Origin: Candidatus Bathyarchaeota archaeon
GTDB taxonomy: Archaea; Thermoproteota; Bathyarchaeia; Bathyarchaeales; Bathycorpusculaceae
Assembly (NCBI GenBank): GCA_026014595.1
Contig: JAOZHY010000016.1
Span: forward strand, 1 to 64,000
Reading direction: 5' to 3'
DNA length: 64,000 bases
Part shown: positions 9,454 to 20,069 of the stretch, one piece after another
How positions within the stretch are numbered: position 1 is the first letter of the stretch
Layout: each line of letters begins with the position of its first letter
Notes under the pieces: model-generated
What the model was told of the DNA's origin: nothing
Databases searched by the model: none
Seen by the model: the letters and a program-made list of their open reading frames with translations, nothing else
Position numbers and translations under genes: made by a program

Positions 9454-10565
9454 ACACGAAATGCAAGAAGTGGCTGGAGCAGAAACTGGCGAAGATAGGG
9501 GCACTCGAAAGCTATGCACCTGAAAAAACCATCGAAAACGTAGCGAAACAGTACGGGCTGTCTCCTGCCGACGTCGTGAAGCTGAACTTTAACGAAAACC
9601 TGTACATGCCAAGGGAGAAGTTGGTGGCGCTTCTGAAGGAGGTTGCAGACGAATGCGACTTACGGCTTTATCCGCAGGAGGAAGAGGAGAAACTGCGCGA
9701 AGCGATAGGTGAATACCTTAAGTTGCCGCAAGCTTGCGTCGCCGTCGGGAACTCAAGCGACGAAGTCATGGACAGGATTATTCGGTTGTTCTTGGAGCGA
9801 GGCGACCGGGCAGTCACTTTTGCGCCCACGTTCAGCGTCTTCAGATACAGCGTGAAGTACCAAGGCGCGGAGTACGTTGCGGTGCCGCTTCGAGAGGGCT
9901 TCACGCTTGATGTCGAGGCGATGCGTGCCGCGTTCACGCCTGAAACGAAGCTGCTTTACCTCTGCTCGCCCAACAACCCGACTGGCAACCAGTTTGAACA
10001 AGACGCGGTTGAGGCGTTGATTGAAGACTTCCCAGGGTTGGTCATGGTCGACGAGGCGTATGGTGAGTACGCGGATTATTCCGTGGTGCCGTTGATAGAC
10101 AAGTACGAGAACCTCGTAGTGCTGCGGACGTTCTCGAAAGCCTTCGGCTTGGCAGGGCTCAGGCTCGGCTACGCTGTGGCTAACCCGTTGCTGGCGAACG
10201 CTGTTAACAAGATTCCCGCACCTTACGCGATTAACGTTGTATCGTTGACGATGGGCAGAAAGCTGCTGGAGAACGCAAACGTGGTCAGGGAAGCGGTTGC
10301 GGCGTTGAAGACGGAACGGGGGAAACTGATAAACAGACTGAACGAGATAAGAGGTGTGGAAGCGTTCGATTCGCGGACAAACTTCGTGCTGTTCAACACC
10401 GCCAAGCCGTATGAGGATGTTTACGTGAACATGCTGAAGCGTGGCTTAATCCTTAAGAAGCTTGGGAAACTGTTGATGTACGAGAACTGCCTCAGAGCCA
10501 CGGTGGGGCTGCCCGAGATGAACGCCAAACTCCTAAACGCGTTAAACGAGTACATGGGTGACTAA
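9450..10565 (+). CDS. hisC: Histidinol-phosphate aminotransferase
   Basis: LNFNENLY, LCSPNNPTGN, VVLRTFSKAFGLAGLRLGY. Confidence 0.93.
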   Translation: MNTKCKKWLEQKLAKIGALESYAPEKTIENVAKQYGLSPADVVKLNFNENLYMPREKLVALLKEVADECDLRLYPQEEEEKLREAIGEYLKLPQACVAVGNSSDEVMDRIIRLFLERGDRAVTFAPTFSVFRYSVKYQGAEYVAVPLREGFTLDVEAMRAAFTPETKLLYLCSPNNPTGNQFEQDAVEALIEDFPGLVMVDEAYGEYADYSVVPLIDKYENLVVLRTFSKAFGLAGLRLGYAVANPLLANAVNKIPAPYAINVVSLTMGRKLLENANVVREAVAALKTERGKLINRLNEIRGVEAFDSRTNFVLFNTAKPYEDVYVNMLKRGLILKKLGKLLMYENCLRATVGLPEMNAKLLNALNEYMGD

Positions 10566-10567
10566 AC

Positions 10568-11143
10568 ATGAGAAAGGATGAAGTGTACAGGAAAACGAAG
10601 GAAACAGAAGTCAGCGTAAAAGTAAACCTCGACGGAGAAGGAAAAGCCGACACAGACACAGGTGTGCCCTTCCTAGACCACATGATAACCTCGCTGGCGA
10701 CACACGGCATGATAGACATAACCGCCAAAGTCAAGGGCGACCTGAGGCACCACTCGGTTGAAGACCTCGCCATCGGCTTGGGCGAAGCGTTGAACAAGGC
10801 ATTGGGCGCCAGAGAAGGAATCGCACGGTTCGGAAGCGCAGCGGCGCCCATGGACTGCTCCCTCGCGTTTGCAGCAGTAGACCTCGTCAAACGCCCATAC
10901 TTCAAAATCGACCTGAAACTCCGCGGCAAAAAAGTCGAAGACATGCCCACAGAAGACATCAACCACTTTTTCGAGTCGCTGGCAACTTCGCTTTGCGCCA
11001 ACGTCCACGTGTTCGTCCAGTACGGCAGCAACGACCACCACAAGGCGGAAGCCGCCGTCAAAGCCCTTGCGCTGTCGTTGAGGCAAGCGGTAGCAATTGA
11101 CCCGAGGCGGAAAGGAGTGCCAAGTTCCAAGGGAGTAATCTGA
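10568..11143 (+). CDS. hisB: Imidazoleglycerol-phosphate dehydratase
   Basis: TGVPFLDHMITSLATHGMIDI, HHSVEDLAIGLGEAL, NDHHKAEAAVKALALSLRQA. Confidence 0.95.
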   Translation: MRKDEVYRKTKETEVSVKVNLDGEGKADTDTGVPFLDHMITSLATHGMIDITAKVKGDLRHHSVEDLAIGLGEALNKALGAREGIARFGSAAAPMDCSLAFAAVDLVKRPYFKIDLKLRGKKVEDMPTEDINHFFESLATSLCANVHVFVQYGSNDHHKAEAAVKALALSLRQAVAIDPRRKGVPSSKGVI

Positions 11144-11748
11144 TGCCTGAAGCAGTGATTTTCGATTATGGAGTCGGCAACCTCCTAAGCCTCAAGTGCG
11201 CGTTGGAAAAGGTTGGGTTAGACGCGAGAATCACCGTTTCACCGAAGCAGTTGCAGAAAGCGGACGCTATCGCGCTGCCAGGCGTGGGAAACTTTTCCGC
11301 CGCCGTCACCAAACTCGACGCGGTAAAAGAAACGCTGTTGGACGCTGTGGACAGCGGCACACCACTAATCGGAATATGCCTTGGCTTACAGCTTTTCTTC
11401 CCAGAAAGCGAAGAAGGACCCGGGAAAGGCTTGGGACTTTTCGAGGGCAAAACCGTCAGGCTCCAAGGTTCCGTGAAGGTGCCGCACATGGGCTGGAACA
11501 CGCTTCGCATAGTGAAGCCGAACGCGTTTTTCGACGGCGTCGCGGACGAGTCTTACGTGTACTTCGTGCACTCGCTTTACCCCGTGCCCGAGGACAAGAA
11601 GATAGTGACTGCAGAAACAGAGTACGGCACCACGTTCACTTCAGCCATAGCCAGCCGCAACGTTTTTGGCACTCAGTTTCACCCCGAAAAATCAGGCGAT
11701 GTAGGCTTAACGATTCTAAAGAACTTTGCGAAAACAGTAAAAAGGTGA
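11143..11748 (+). CDS. hisH: Imidazole glycerol phosphate synthase subunit HisH
   Basis: DYGVGNLLSLKCAL, GICLGLQLFF, FGTQFHPEKSG. Confidence 0.95.
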   Translation: MPEAVIFDYGVGNLLSLKCALEKVGLDARITVSPKQLQKADAIALPGVGNFSAAVTKLDAVKETLLDAVDSGTPLIGICLGLQLFFPESEEGPGKGLGLFEGKTVRLQGSVKVPHMGWNTLRIVKPNAFFDGVADESYVYFVHSLYPVPEDKKIVTAETEYGTTFTSAIASRNVFGTQFHPEKSGDVGLTILKNFAKTVKR

Positions 11749-11755
11749 CGCAATA

Positions 11756-12481
11756 TTGCAAGTAATTCCAGCCATCGACCTGATGAACGGCAAAGTCGTC
11801 CGCCTGTCACGCGGCGACCCAAAAACCGCCAAAACATATGCTCAGTTCGGCGGTCCATTGGAAACGGCGAAGAAGTGGAAGCAAGACGGCGCCAAGAAGC
11901 TGCACATCATCGATTTGGACGCGGCATTGGGTGCAGGCGACAACCTCGCAGTCATCGCGGAAATCGCGCGAAGCGTGTCGTTGCCCATTCAGGTTGGCGG
12001 CGGCATCCGAACCGTTGAGGCTGCCGAGAAACTTCTCGCTTCAGGAATCAGCCAGGTTATTCTTGGCGCGCTCGCATTCAACGATCCAGAGGCGATACCG
12101 CGGATTCGGGAAAGGTTCAGCGCGGAATCCGTAATCGTTGCCTTAGACAACAAGGACGGCAGAATAATGGTTGAGGGATGGCAAACTCCGACTGCCCTTA
12201 ACGTGCGAGAGGCGCTGCAAAAGTTCACCACACTCAGCGTCAAGACATTTCTTGTCACGTCGATAGCGAAGGACGGCATGCTCTCTGGACCCGACGTTGA
12301 AACGCTTAAAGAAGCATGCACGTACCAAGGCATCGAGGTTATCGCAGCAGGCGGCATAAGAAGCCTATACGATTTGGCAGTACTGAAGCGGATCGGCGTG
12401 GCGGGCGTGGTCATAGGCAAAGCACTCTACGAGGGCAGATTCACTCTGAAAGACGCCATAAACGCGGCAGGAGGTTCTTAG
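11756..12481 (+). CDS. hisA: ProFAR isomerase (TTG start)
   Basis: [29 protein letters not shown]; 241 aa. Confidence 0.95.
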   Translation: MQVIPAIDLMNGKVVRLSRGDPKTAKTYAQFGGPLETAKKWKQDGAKKLHIIDLDAALGAGDNLAVIAEIARSVSLPIQVGGGIRTVEAAEKLLASGISQVILGALAFNDPEAIPRIRERFSAESVIVALDNKDGRIMVEGWQTPTALNVREALQKFTTLSVKTFLVTSIAKDGMLSGPDVETLKEACTYQGIEVIAAGGIRSLYDLAVLKRIGVAGVVIGKALYEGRFTLKDAINAAGGS

Positions 12482-12483
12482 CA

Positions 12484-13287
12484 GTGCCGCTTGCGAAACG
12501 TATAGTGCCCTGCTTGGACGTGACCTGCGGCAGAGTGGTTAAAGGCATAAATTTCCTGAACCTGAAAAACGCGGGCGACCCTGTAGAACTGGCGAAGCGC
12601 TACTCAGATGAGGGCGCGGACGAACTGGTTTTCCTCGACATAACCGCCTCCGCGGATAACAGGAACATACTGCGCGGCGTCGTGGAAGGCGTCGCCAGAG
12701 CCATAAGCATCCCGTTCACGGTGGGCGGCGGAATCCGCAACGTCTCCGACGCCCGTCTGGTGCTGTGCAGCGGCGCGGACAAGGTTTCAGTAAACACAGC
12801 GGCGGTTGAGAATCCTCAGGTGATAACACGGCTTGCGGACGTGTTCGGACAGCAGTGCGTGGTCGTGGCCATTGACGCGAAAAGAAGGCGCTACAAGGCA
12901 GAGGGCAAGATAACCGTGGAAACCCGCGAGGGACCAGTATGGTTTGAGGTGTACACTTACGGGGGAAGAAAGCCCACGGGAATAGACGCTGTTGGCTGGG
13001 CGCTGCGGGCTGCGGAGCTCGGCGCCGGCGAGTTTCTGGTAACTTCGATGGACAGGGACGGCACCGAAGACGGCTACGACATCGAGTTGACGCGTGTCAT
13101 TTCTGAGCGCGTTAAAGTTCCAGTCATTGCAAGCGGCGGCGCAGGCATACCTGAGCATTTTCTTGAAGTTTTCACGAAGGGCAAGGCAGATGCGGCGCTG
13201 GCGGCATCGGTTTTCCACTACAACAAGTATCCTGTCCAAGTTGTGAAAAAGTTCTTGCGGGAGCAGGGGGTGAATGTGAGACCATGA
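12484..13287 (+). CDS. hisF: Imidazole glycerol phosphate synthase subunit HisF (GTG start)
   Basis: [36 protein letters not shown]; start 12484 in frame with track ORF 12316. Confidence 0.95.
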   Translation: MPLAKRIVPCLDVTCGRVVKGINFLNLKNAGDPVELAKRYSDEGADELVFLDITASADNRNILRGVVEGVARAISIPFTVGGGIRNVSDARLVLCSGADKVSVNTAAVENPQVITRLADVFGQQCVVVAIDAKRRRYKAEGKITVETREGPVWFEVYTYGGRKPTGIDAVGWALRAAELGAGEFLVTSMDRDGTEDGYDIELTRVISERVKVPVIASGGAGIPEHFLEVFTKGKADAALAASVFHYNKYPVQVVKKFLREQGVNVRP

Positions 13288-13619
13288 CGAACGAGGAACT
13301 GCTGAAAAAGCTGGATTTCAAGAAGGGCAACGGACTCATCCCAGTGGTCGTGCAAGACGCCGAGTCCAAAGCACTGCTTATGCTGGCTTACGTCAACGAG
13401 GAAGCCCTAGAGAAGACGCTGAAGACGGGTTACGCGCACTATTGGAGCCGTTCACGCGGCAAACTGTGGATGAAGGGCGAAACCTCAGGACACACGCAAA
13501 AAATCAAGCGCGTCGTGGCAGACTGCGACTACGACACGCTGTTGTATGTGGTAGAGCAGAAAGGACCAGTATGCCACACAGGCGCAGAAACGTGCTTCCA
13601 CCACGAGTTTGAGTGCTAG
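13284..13619 (+). CDS. hisI: Phosphoribosyl-AMP cyclohydrolase
   Basis: [47 protein letters not shown]; no HisE domain. Confidence 0.95.
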   Translation: MTNEELLKKLDFKKGNGLIPVVVQDAESKALLMLAYVNEEALEKTLKTGYAHYWSRSRGKLWMKGETSGHTQKIKRVVADCDYDTLLYVVEQKGPVCHTGAETCFHHEFEC

Positions 13620-13661
13620 CCGAGATTTTTTAGGCTCTGCTGCTGGGGAAATGCTTCCTCT

Positions 13662-13714
13662 CTACCCTCTATAGATTTCTGCAATGAACCTCTATTAGGC
13701 TCCAAATATGCTGG
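13662..13714 (+). repeat. Dispersed intergenic repeat, copy A
   Basis: CTACCCTCTATAGATTTCTGCAATGAACCTCTATTAGGCTCCAAATATGCTGG; aligns with copies at 60101-60153 and 42811-42862 (reverse). Confidence 0.7.
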
Positions 13715-14539
13715 TTAGCCGCTTTCCTCGTTCAGAAAAGCAAGGACGTCTTCGTCAAACTTTTTTCCCATAATATTCATGTGACCCTTGCCTTCGTAAA
13801 GGACAAGCTTAGCATTCGGGATTTCAGCCGCTGTTTCACGGAACCGCTCCACTGGGCAATAGTAGTCTTTGTCGCCGCCAATCACCAGTGTAGGCGCTTT
13901 AATCTCCGCAAGCCTGTTTTTTGAGTTATGCGCCATTTCCGCCTTGCCTTCCACAAGCAAATCTACAGGATTGCCGACTGTGAGCCACATTAAAGGAGCA
14001 ATGTAACCCATGAAAAACTTCATGAACGCTTTCGTTATTCTGCCACCTTCTATTAGGGGATACATAGTTTTGAGAGCCTCCCTCTTTTTGCCTTCACTAA
14101 GCAGCTGCGCATATTTCATGTCTAATTCGTTTCCTTCCTCGCTGAATCTGTAAACAGACATGGCAATGACTAAGCGGCGGATTAGTTCAGGGTGGTCAGC
14201 GGCCAAATGTTGCGCAATCAACCCGCCATACGACATGCCCATCACATCAACAGGTCCACCATCAAACTCGTCTCTGATTATTGCCGCATAGTCTTCAGCC
14301 ATATCTCGTGTGGTGTAACTCTGTGGAAGCTCATTCTTCCTGGACATGGCGTAAATCACAAAATTCTTGGATAGGTGCTTAAATTGACCAAACACTCGAA
14401 TCATGAAGCCTGATGGAAGAGTGATGCCGGGTCCACCGCTGAAAACAAGCAAGGATTTCTCGCCTTCACCGAAGCAGACATAAGGAACCCCGTTGCTAAA
14501 CACTCCTTTCTCAACCATAATTCTAAACTCCGCAACCAT
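13715..14539 (-). CDS. Alpha/beta hydrolase
   Basis: VMGMSYGGLIAQHLAADHPELIRRLVIAMS, APTLVIGGDKDYYCP, EGKGHMNIM. Confidence 0.88.
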   Translation of the reverse strand: MVAEFRIMVEKGVFSNGVPYVCFGEGEKSLLVFSGGPGITLPSGFMIRVFGQFKHLSKNFVIYAMSRKNELPQSYTTRDMAEDYAAIIRDEFDGGPVDVMGMSYGGLIAQHLAADHPELIRRLVIAMSVYRFSEEGNELDMKYAQLLSEGKKREALKTMYPLIEGGRITKAFMKFFMGYIAPLMWLTVGNPVDLLVEGKAEMAHNSKNRLAEIKAPTLVIGGDKDYYCPVERFRETAAEIPNAKLVLYEGKGHMNIMGKKFDEDVLAFLNEESG

Positions 14540-14734
14540 TTACCTCTCTGACAAATAAGCCTTAGTACCTTTCGGCACTGTTATCATCAGCGATAGCTAA
14601 AAAATTGTCTGCGCCGCTGCTGCGCATTCTCAGTGTCAAGCGTCGATGAGGGGCTAATAGTTTTTAAGAAATAAGCTTCATATTATGAGTGAAGTTCACA
14701 CCAGAAGCGTTTTAGCAGAATAAGGTGAAGTTGC

Positions 14735-15790
14735 ATGTCTCTGCATGAAGCCATGCTCTACGAAAGGCAAGCTGACCGAAAAGTCAAATGCTGCCTGTGC
14801 GCTCGTCGCTGCCTCATAAGCGACGGCTCAACTGGGTTCTGCTTGGTCCGCAAAAACGAGGGCGGAACACTTTTCACTATCAACTATGCTAAGGCTGTTT
14901 CCGCGGGTGTCGACCCGATAAGTAAGAAGCCGCTTTCGCATTTTAACCCTGGCTCGCTGGTTATGTCCATTGCGGCGACGGGATGCAATTTCCGCTGTCA
15001 ATTCTGTGACAACTGGATGATAAGCCAAGACCGCGAAGTGGCGGGCAACATTTTTCCACCAGCCGCGGTCGTGAAGACAGCGCGAGAGCGTAACTGTCAG
15101 GGAATAAGCTACACGTACACGGAACCAACGATATTCATGGAATATGCATACGACACGGCAAAAATTGCGCGCGAAGCAGGGCTATTCAACACGTTTGTAA
15201 CGAACGGATACATGACACCTGAAGCCGTGAAGACCATCGCGCCATACCTAGACGCGGCGACAGTGGACTTCAAAGGCGGAGGAGACCCAGACTTCTACAA
15301 GAGCGTTTCCACAGTGCCCGACGTCAAGCCGATTTATGAGACGCTGAAGGAGCTGAAGGGAAACGGCGTTCACGTAGAAATCACGAACCTGGTCATCCCG
15401 AAAATCGGAGACTCGATGGAAAAGATAAAGGAACTGGCAACTTGGATTAGGGACACGCTGGGCAGAGATACGCCTTTCCACCTGCTGCGTTTCCACCCAG
15501 ACTACAAGATGACAACAATCCCAGCCACATCCATCGAAACCATGGAACACGCATACATGACTGCAAAAGACGCCGGCCTCAATTACACCTATCTTGGAAA
15601 CGTGCCAGGACATCCAGCTGAGAACACCTATTGCCCGAACTGCAACGAACTTTTAATTAAGCGGTATAGCTTCGAGATTACACGCTGGAACCTCACGAAG
15701 GACATGCGCTGCCCAGTCTGCGGAACCACCATTCCCATAAAGGGCACGTTTCATCCTGCGGGCGGAGGTTTTCCATACGCCCTGTTTTAA
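14735..15790 (+). CDS. AmmeMemoRadiSam-system-type radical SAM enzyme (PflA-like)
   Basis: CCLCARRCLISDGSTGFCLVRKNEGG and ATGCNFRCQFCDNWMISQ motifs. Confidence 0.87.
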   Translation: MSLHEAMLYERQADRKVKCCLCARRCLISDGSTGFCLVRKNEGGTLFTINYAKAVSAGVDPISKKPLSHFNPGSLVMSIAATGCNFRCQFCDNWMISQDREVAGNIFPPAAVVKTARERNCQGISYTYTEPTIFMEYAYDTAKIAREAGLFNTFVTNGYMTPEAVKTIAPYLDAATVDFKGGGDPDFYKSVSTVPDVKPIYETLKELKGNGVHVEITNLVIPKIGDSMEKIKELATWIRDTLGRDTPFHLLRFHPDYKMTTIPATSIETMEHAYMTAKDAGLNYTYLGNVPGHPAENTYCPNCNELLIKRYSFEITRWNLTKDMRCPVCGTTIPIKGTFHPAGGGFPYALF

Positions 15791-15821
15791 TACGTGCTTA
15801 AGCATTGATTATATGTAGAGA

Positions 15822-16913
15822 GTGATGTGGAGACTTCTGAGACCCGACGCTACCACCGTCATCGATGACGCGGTGGTACGGAAAAGTTTGGCCCGATACT
15901 TCGCCGTTATGCAGGACAAGAAAACAGCAAAGTTTCTAATCGCAAAGAAGCTCCCAGCCGATTTCAGCAAGAGCGATTCGTTAGATGCGCTTTGGAAGCA
16001 GCATGAGCGATGCGTTGAGGAGTTCCGTGTGATGGAGCAGACGGTTGATGCGAGCGAAGATTTCAGCGAAATCCCAACACCAGAAAAGTCCTATTTTGAC
16101 CTGAAAATCGAAATCGCAAACCGAATCATGCGGAGCTGCCATTTTTGCAATCGCCGATGTGGCGCCGATAGGACAAGGAGCAAGCGGGGCTACTGCGGCT
16201 GCGGCGACACGATGACGGTTTCAAGCATCTTTGAACACATGGGCGAAGAACCGGAGCTCGTGCCCAGCGGAACCATATTCACCATGGGCTGCACCATGCG
16301 CTGCCGCCACTGCCAAAACTGGACCATCAGCCAATGGAAGGAACCCGGCGCCGAAAGCAAGCCAGAAGAATTGGCGCTGGAAGTGACACGTTTGCGTTTA
16401 AACGGCTGCAGAAATGTGAACCTCGTGGGCGGAGAGCCCACACCCTGGCTTCAGCAGTGGCTGGAAACCTTCAAGCATGTAAGCGTTAGCGTGCCTGTGG
16501 TATGGAACTCCAACACCTACTACAACGCAGAAACCGCCAAACTCCTCGCAGGCTTCGCGGACGTTTACCTCTTAGACTTCAAGTACGGACCCGGCGACTG
16601 CGCGGAGAGAATCTCAGATGCCCCAGATTATTGGCAAGTGTGCACCAGCAACCATTTGGAAGCCAAACAGCACGGCGAACTGATAATACGAGTGCTGGTT
16701 CTGCCAAACCATCTGGAGTGCTGCACCAAGCCAACGCTCAAATGGATAGCTGAGAACCTTGGCGCCGAAACAAGAGTCAACCTGATGTTCCAGTACAGAC
16801 CCGAATGGCGCGCCCACGAAATCTCAGAACTGCGCAGGAGGCTCACAGAAGACGAGCGGAAAAGAGCCGTTGAACTGGCTGAGAAAGCAGAATTAAAAAA
16901 TTATATCACGTGA
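15822..16913 (+). CDS. Radical SAM protein, PflA-like
   Basis: CHFCNRRCGADRTRSKRGYCGCGD and MGCTMRCRHCQNWTISQW. Confidence 0.87.
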   Translation: MMWRLLRPDATTVIDDAVVRKSLARYFAVMQDKKTAKFLIAKKLPADFSKSDSLDALWKQHERCVEEFRVMEQTVDASEDFSEIPTPEKSYFDLKIEIANRIMRSCHFCNRRCGADRTRSKRGYCGCGDTMTVSSIFEHMGEEPELVPSGTIFTMGCTMRCRHCQNWTISQWKEPGAESKPEELALEVTRLRLNGCRNVNLVGGEPTPWLQQWLETFKHVSVSVPVVWNSNTYYNAETAKLLAGFADVYLLDFKYGPGDCAERISDAPDYWQVCTSNHLEAKQHGELIIRVLVLPNHLECCTKPTLKWIAENLGAETRVNLMFQYRPEWRAHEISELRRRLTEDERKRAVELAEKAELKNYIT

Positions 16914-16928
16914 AAATGAGGCTAAGCA

Positions 16929-17699
16929 CTAATTGAAACGGAAAGCAGGTTCAGCAGCAACCGACATCAGCAGTTTCTCAGCGTTTTCTTCTTGCTCTTT
17001 TGTTCCGCTGACGGCCAGCCAGCAACAACCTTCTGCCCCGCAAACGCCCCCAGCTGCAATCAGTTCCGCAGTAGCGCCAGTTAAAAGCTGCACAGCCTCA
17101 ATCTCAGTGAACACTTGACCTGGCACTGGAAACAAGCGAAAGCCGCCTGCACCAGGCAAGTTTACCTTTTCCGCCAAGCAGAATAAATCGCTGCTTACGC
17201 GTTTCTCTAAGCCAACGGGCATAATCAGTCGAACCCGACGCCCTAAAACAGCCTGCAACGCCACTACAATGGTACCGGCTTTAGGATGACCTATAAGAAT
17301 AGCTGCCTGTTTTCTGTGCAGGTCCACCGCGTTTGCCCCCTTCAAAATTACGTCTCCTTCTTTGAGCTCGTCGATTACGTCAAAAATGGTCTTGCCTTTT
17401 CGCCATTTGCCTCTGGTTATTATCACGTCGCCGGGAAAATCGCTTTCATCAATCAATCTTCCTTCGGAGGTTACGGCGGAGCAAGGCGGCAAGGTAATTC
17501 CGCGGAAAAAACGTTTTCGAGAAAAACCCTCTGAAATCTCCAGCGATTTCAAAATTTCTTCAGCCACGTAACCGCTTGTAGTGCCTGCAATGATGGCGAC
17601 AGTCCCATTTTTTAGTGCCTCTGACACCGCCGTATGTGACACTAACGCTTTTGCGATTAGGCGTTTACCCGCAGACGGGGTAACCACAAATTGCTTCAA
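16929..17699 (-). CDS. Conserved hypothetical protein, unknown function
   Basis: 256 aa ORF with sound composition; no motif recognised. Confidence 0.6.
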   Translation of the reverse strand: MKQFVVTPSAGKRLIAKALVSHTAVSEALKNGTVAIIAGTTSGYVAEEILKSLEISEGFSRKRFFRGITLPPCSAVTSEGRLIDESDFPGDVIITRGKWRKGKTIFDVIDELKEGDVILKGANAVDLHRKQAAILIGHPKAGTIVVALQAVLGRRVRLIMPVGLEKRVSSDLFCLAEKVNLPGAGGFRLFPVPGQVFTEIEAVQLLTGATAELIAAGGVCGAEGCCWLAVSGTKEQEENAEKLLMSVAAEPAFRFN

Positions 17700-17979
17700 A
17701 CTCTATCCACTCCTCCACATCGAATATTCAACTATATTAACAGTCAACAGTAATTAAATATAAGTTCCTAAACCGACACGTTAACGTCTAGTTGAAATAG
17801 CTTCATTTTATGTAAAGGGGCGATAGATTGAGCCGAGCAGTAGTTCTAAGAAAAGCATTGTTTCACGGCCGCTTGCGCACTGCTTTAGAAGTTGTTAACA
17901 GCCGAAGCTCAATATGCTTGCACTGTTCCATTCTAAAAGTAAATAAATAAGCTGCGGATAAAAATAGAGAAACCTGAAC

Positions 17980-19758
17980 TTGGTGAATATACAGGTGAAG
18001 AGAACCGTAATCCTCATCGCGCTCACAGCGGTCCTATTGACTGCACTGCTGCCTCTGTCACTAAGCGTCCACACCGTCTCTGCTCAAAACGCATATACTA
18101 TCCAAAGGGTAGACCACCAAGTGCACGTCATGTACTCAGGACACATCGTCATAAGCGATACCATACACATAACAGGTTCACTGTCAAACGGTTTCCTTAT
18201 AGGCTTCCCCTACCAATACGGCGTAAACGTCCTCAAAGCAGTAACCTACGACCAAAACCACAACGTCTATCCAATGAGCCTTGGCGTACCGCTCGAAAAC
18301 CGAGTGGGATATTACGGTGCAAAAATAGACTTTGGGCAATCAAACCCGCAGGTTTTCACAGTCGTCTTCGTCCTCTCAAATAAGCTACTTACCCAAACCT
18401 CCAGCGGTGGCGCAAGCACCGTAACCTTCAACCTTGATTATCCGGCTTATCCCAGTTTCGTGCAGGACGCTGGCACCTGCAACGTCTCCATCGTTCTCCC
18501 AGAAACGCCCACTTTCATCAGCATCACCAAGAACGACGGTTCAGTTGAAACCACTACCAACTACATTAAAAACAACCTGCCAGCTTTTACCTACTCACCA
18601 GCTACCGCCACGTTCACGGTTCACTTTGGCAACCTCCAACTCCTCACCATAGAACAGCTAGACCGCCAAGTCACCTTAGGTCCAGCAGGCGAATTAGCGT
18701 CCACGGATACTTACCGCTTTAAGAACAATTCTCCAGACTCGATTAGCTCACTTAAATTATGGTTACCTATCCAAGCCTCAAACATCGTTGCCAGAGATGA
18801 ATTCGGCAGAACCCTGACAACGTCAACTCTGGCTACAAGCGGCACCATGGTTACCATGAACGTCACGCTCGTTTCGTCTCTGGCAGGCAGCGGTCCTTCT
18901 ACGGTTTCGGTAAGCTATAACCTTCCAAGCGCTACATCTTCACAGGGCACGCGTTTCTCCATTGATTTTGTGCTGTTTCCAGCTTTTGATTATTATGTTG
19001 AGAAGGCAACTGTGACTTTTGTTCCTCCCGAGGGAGCGCGATTTGTAACGCCTAACCTTTCCGAGCTGGGTACTTCTTTGAGTTTGACAAGGGAGATTTT
19101 CCAGGAGACTCTGTCCATGAAGCGGGAAGGTGTCAGCTACGTGGATTATGATGTTTCTTCCGCGGATGTCTTACAGATTACGTATGATTACAATGTGCTG
19201 TGGCTGTCTTTTCGCCCCACCATGTGGATTTGGTTGCTAGCCATCGTCGGCGTAGTTGTTGTTGCTGTTTGGAGAAGACCTAGACGGAAAGCGGCGGCGC
19301 CAGCGAGAATTGTGACGCCGAAGGTTTCGGTCGGTTTGACTCCGGATGACGTGCGGTCTTTCACGGAAGCGTATGCGGAGAAGAATAGGATAGCTTCGGA
19401 GCTGAAGTCTCTTGACACAAGAGCACAGAAGGGCAGGATTCCGAGGCGACAGTACAAGGTTCAGCGGAGAACATTGGAGCTTCGCTCTGAAGCCTTGTCC
19501 AAGAACATCAGTGGGTTAAAGGTAACGTTCCGCAGTGCTGGCGGTGTCTACGCGGATTTGGTGCGGCAGCTTGATTTTGCTGAGACAGAGCTTGTTGAGG
19601 TTGAAACGAACATTCGGACGATTGAAACGCGGCAAAACCGGGGTGAGCTTTCGCTGGAGGAATACAAGAAAATGATGGCGGATTATCAGCGGCGTAAAGA
19701 GAAAGCGGAGACGACGATTAACGGAATCTTGCTGCGGCTTCGTGAAGAACTGCATTAG
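17980..19758 (+). CDS. Hypothetical membrane protein: signal peptide, extracellular region, single TM, C-terminal coiled coil
   Basis: LIALTAVLLTALLPLSLSVHTVSA signal; MWIWLLAIVGVVVVAVWRRPRR TM; charged helical C-terminus. Confidence 0.75.
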   Translation: MVNIQVKRTVILIALTAVLLTALLPLSLSVHTVSAQNAYTIQRVDHQVHVMYSGHIVISDTIHITGSLSNGFLIGFPYQYGVNVLKAVTYDQNHNVYPMSLGVPLENRVGYYGAKIDFGQSNPQVFTVVFVLSNKLLTQTSSGGASTVTFNLDYPAYPSFVQDAGTCNVSIVLPETPTFISITKNDGSVETTTNYIKNNLPAFTYSPATATFTVHFGNLQLLTIEQLDRQVTLGPAGELASTDTYRFKNNSPDSISSLKLWLPIQASNIVARDEFGRTLTTSTLATSGTMVTMNVTLVSSLAGSGPSTVSVSYNLPSATSSQGTRFSIDFVLFPAFDYYVEKATVTFVPPEGARFVTPNLSELGTSLSLTREIFQETLSMKREGVSYVDYDVSSADVLQITYDYNVLWLSFRPTMWIWLLAIVGVVVVAVWRRPRRKAAAPARIVTPKVSVGLTPDDVRSFTEAYAEKNRIASELKSLDTRAQKGRIPRRQYKVQRRTLELRSEALSKNISGLKVTFRSAGGVYADLVRQLDFAETELVEVETNIRTIETRQNRGELSLEEYKKMMADYQRRKEKAETTINGILLRLREELH

Positions 19759-19818
19759 CAGACCTAAACGCTTTTATTTTACTGCTGGTTTTTGAAACAG
19801 AATTACGAGGTATGAAAC

Positions 19819-20001
19819 ATGGTAAAAATAGTAGTTGATAACGCCAAATGCACCGGATGCGAAACCTGTGTAAACACGTGCCCAGTCGGCGTCTATGAAG
19901 TCAAAGACTCTAAGTCTGTGCCTGTCAAAGTTGACGAATGTCTTGTCTGCAGAGCATGCGAAGCCCAGTGTCCCGAAGGTGCAATTCAGGTAATCGAGTA
20001 A
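19819..20001 (+). CDS. Ferredoxin, 2x[4Fe-4S]
   Basis: CTGCETCVNTCPVGVYEV and CLVCRACEAQCPEGAIQV. Confidence 0.93.
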   Translation: MVKIVVDNAKCTGCETCVNTCPVGVYEVKDSKSVPVKVDECLVCRACEAQCPEGAIQVIE

Positions 20002-20047
20002 GCGAAACCTGCAATCCTCGATTCATCCTGTGAAGTGTTCGTGTTGC

Positions 20048-20069
20048 CTCTCAAAAAAGTATTTGAGAG
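20048..20069. other. Perfect 8-bp inverted repeat (hairpin) downstream of ferredoxin gene
   Basis: CTCTCAAA-AAAGTA-TTTGAGAG. Confidence 0.5.

Noticed and set aside
11196-11765. 189-aa Arg-rich ORF within hisH
   Set aside because: Shadow frame of hisH
12316-12483. N-terminal extension of hisF in the track
   Set aside because: Overlaps hisA; homology begins at GTG 12484
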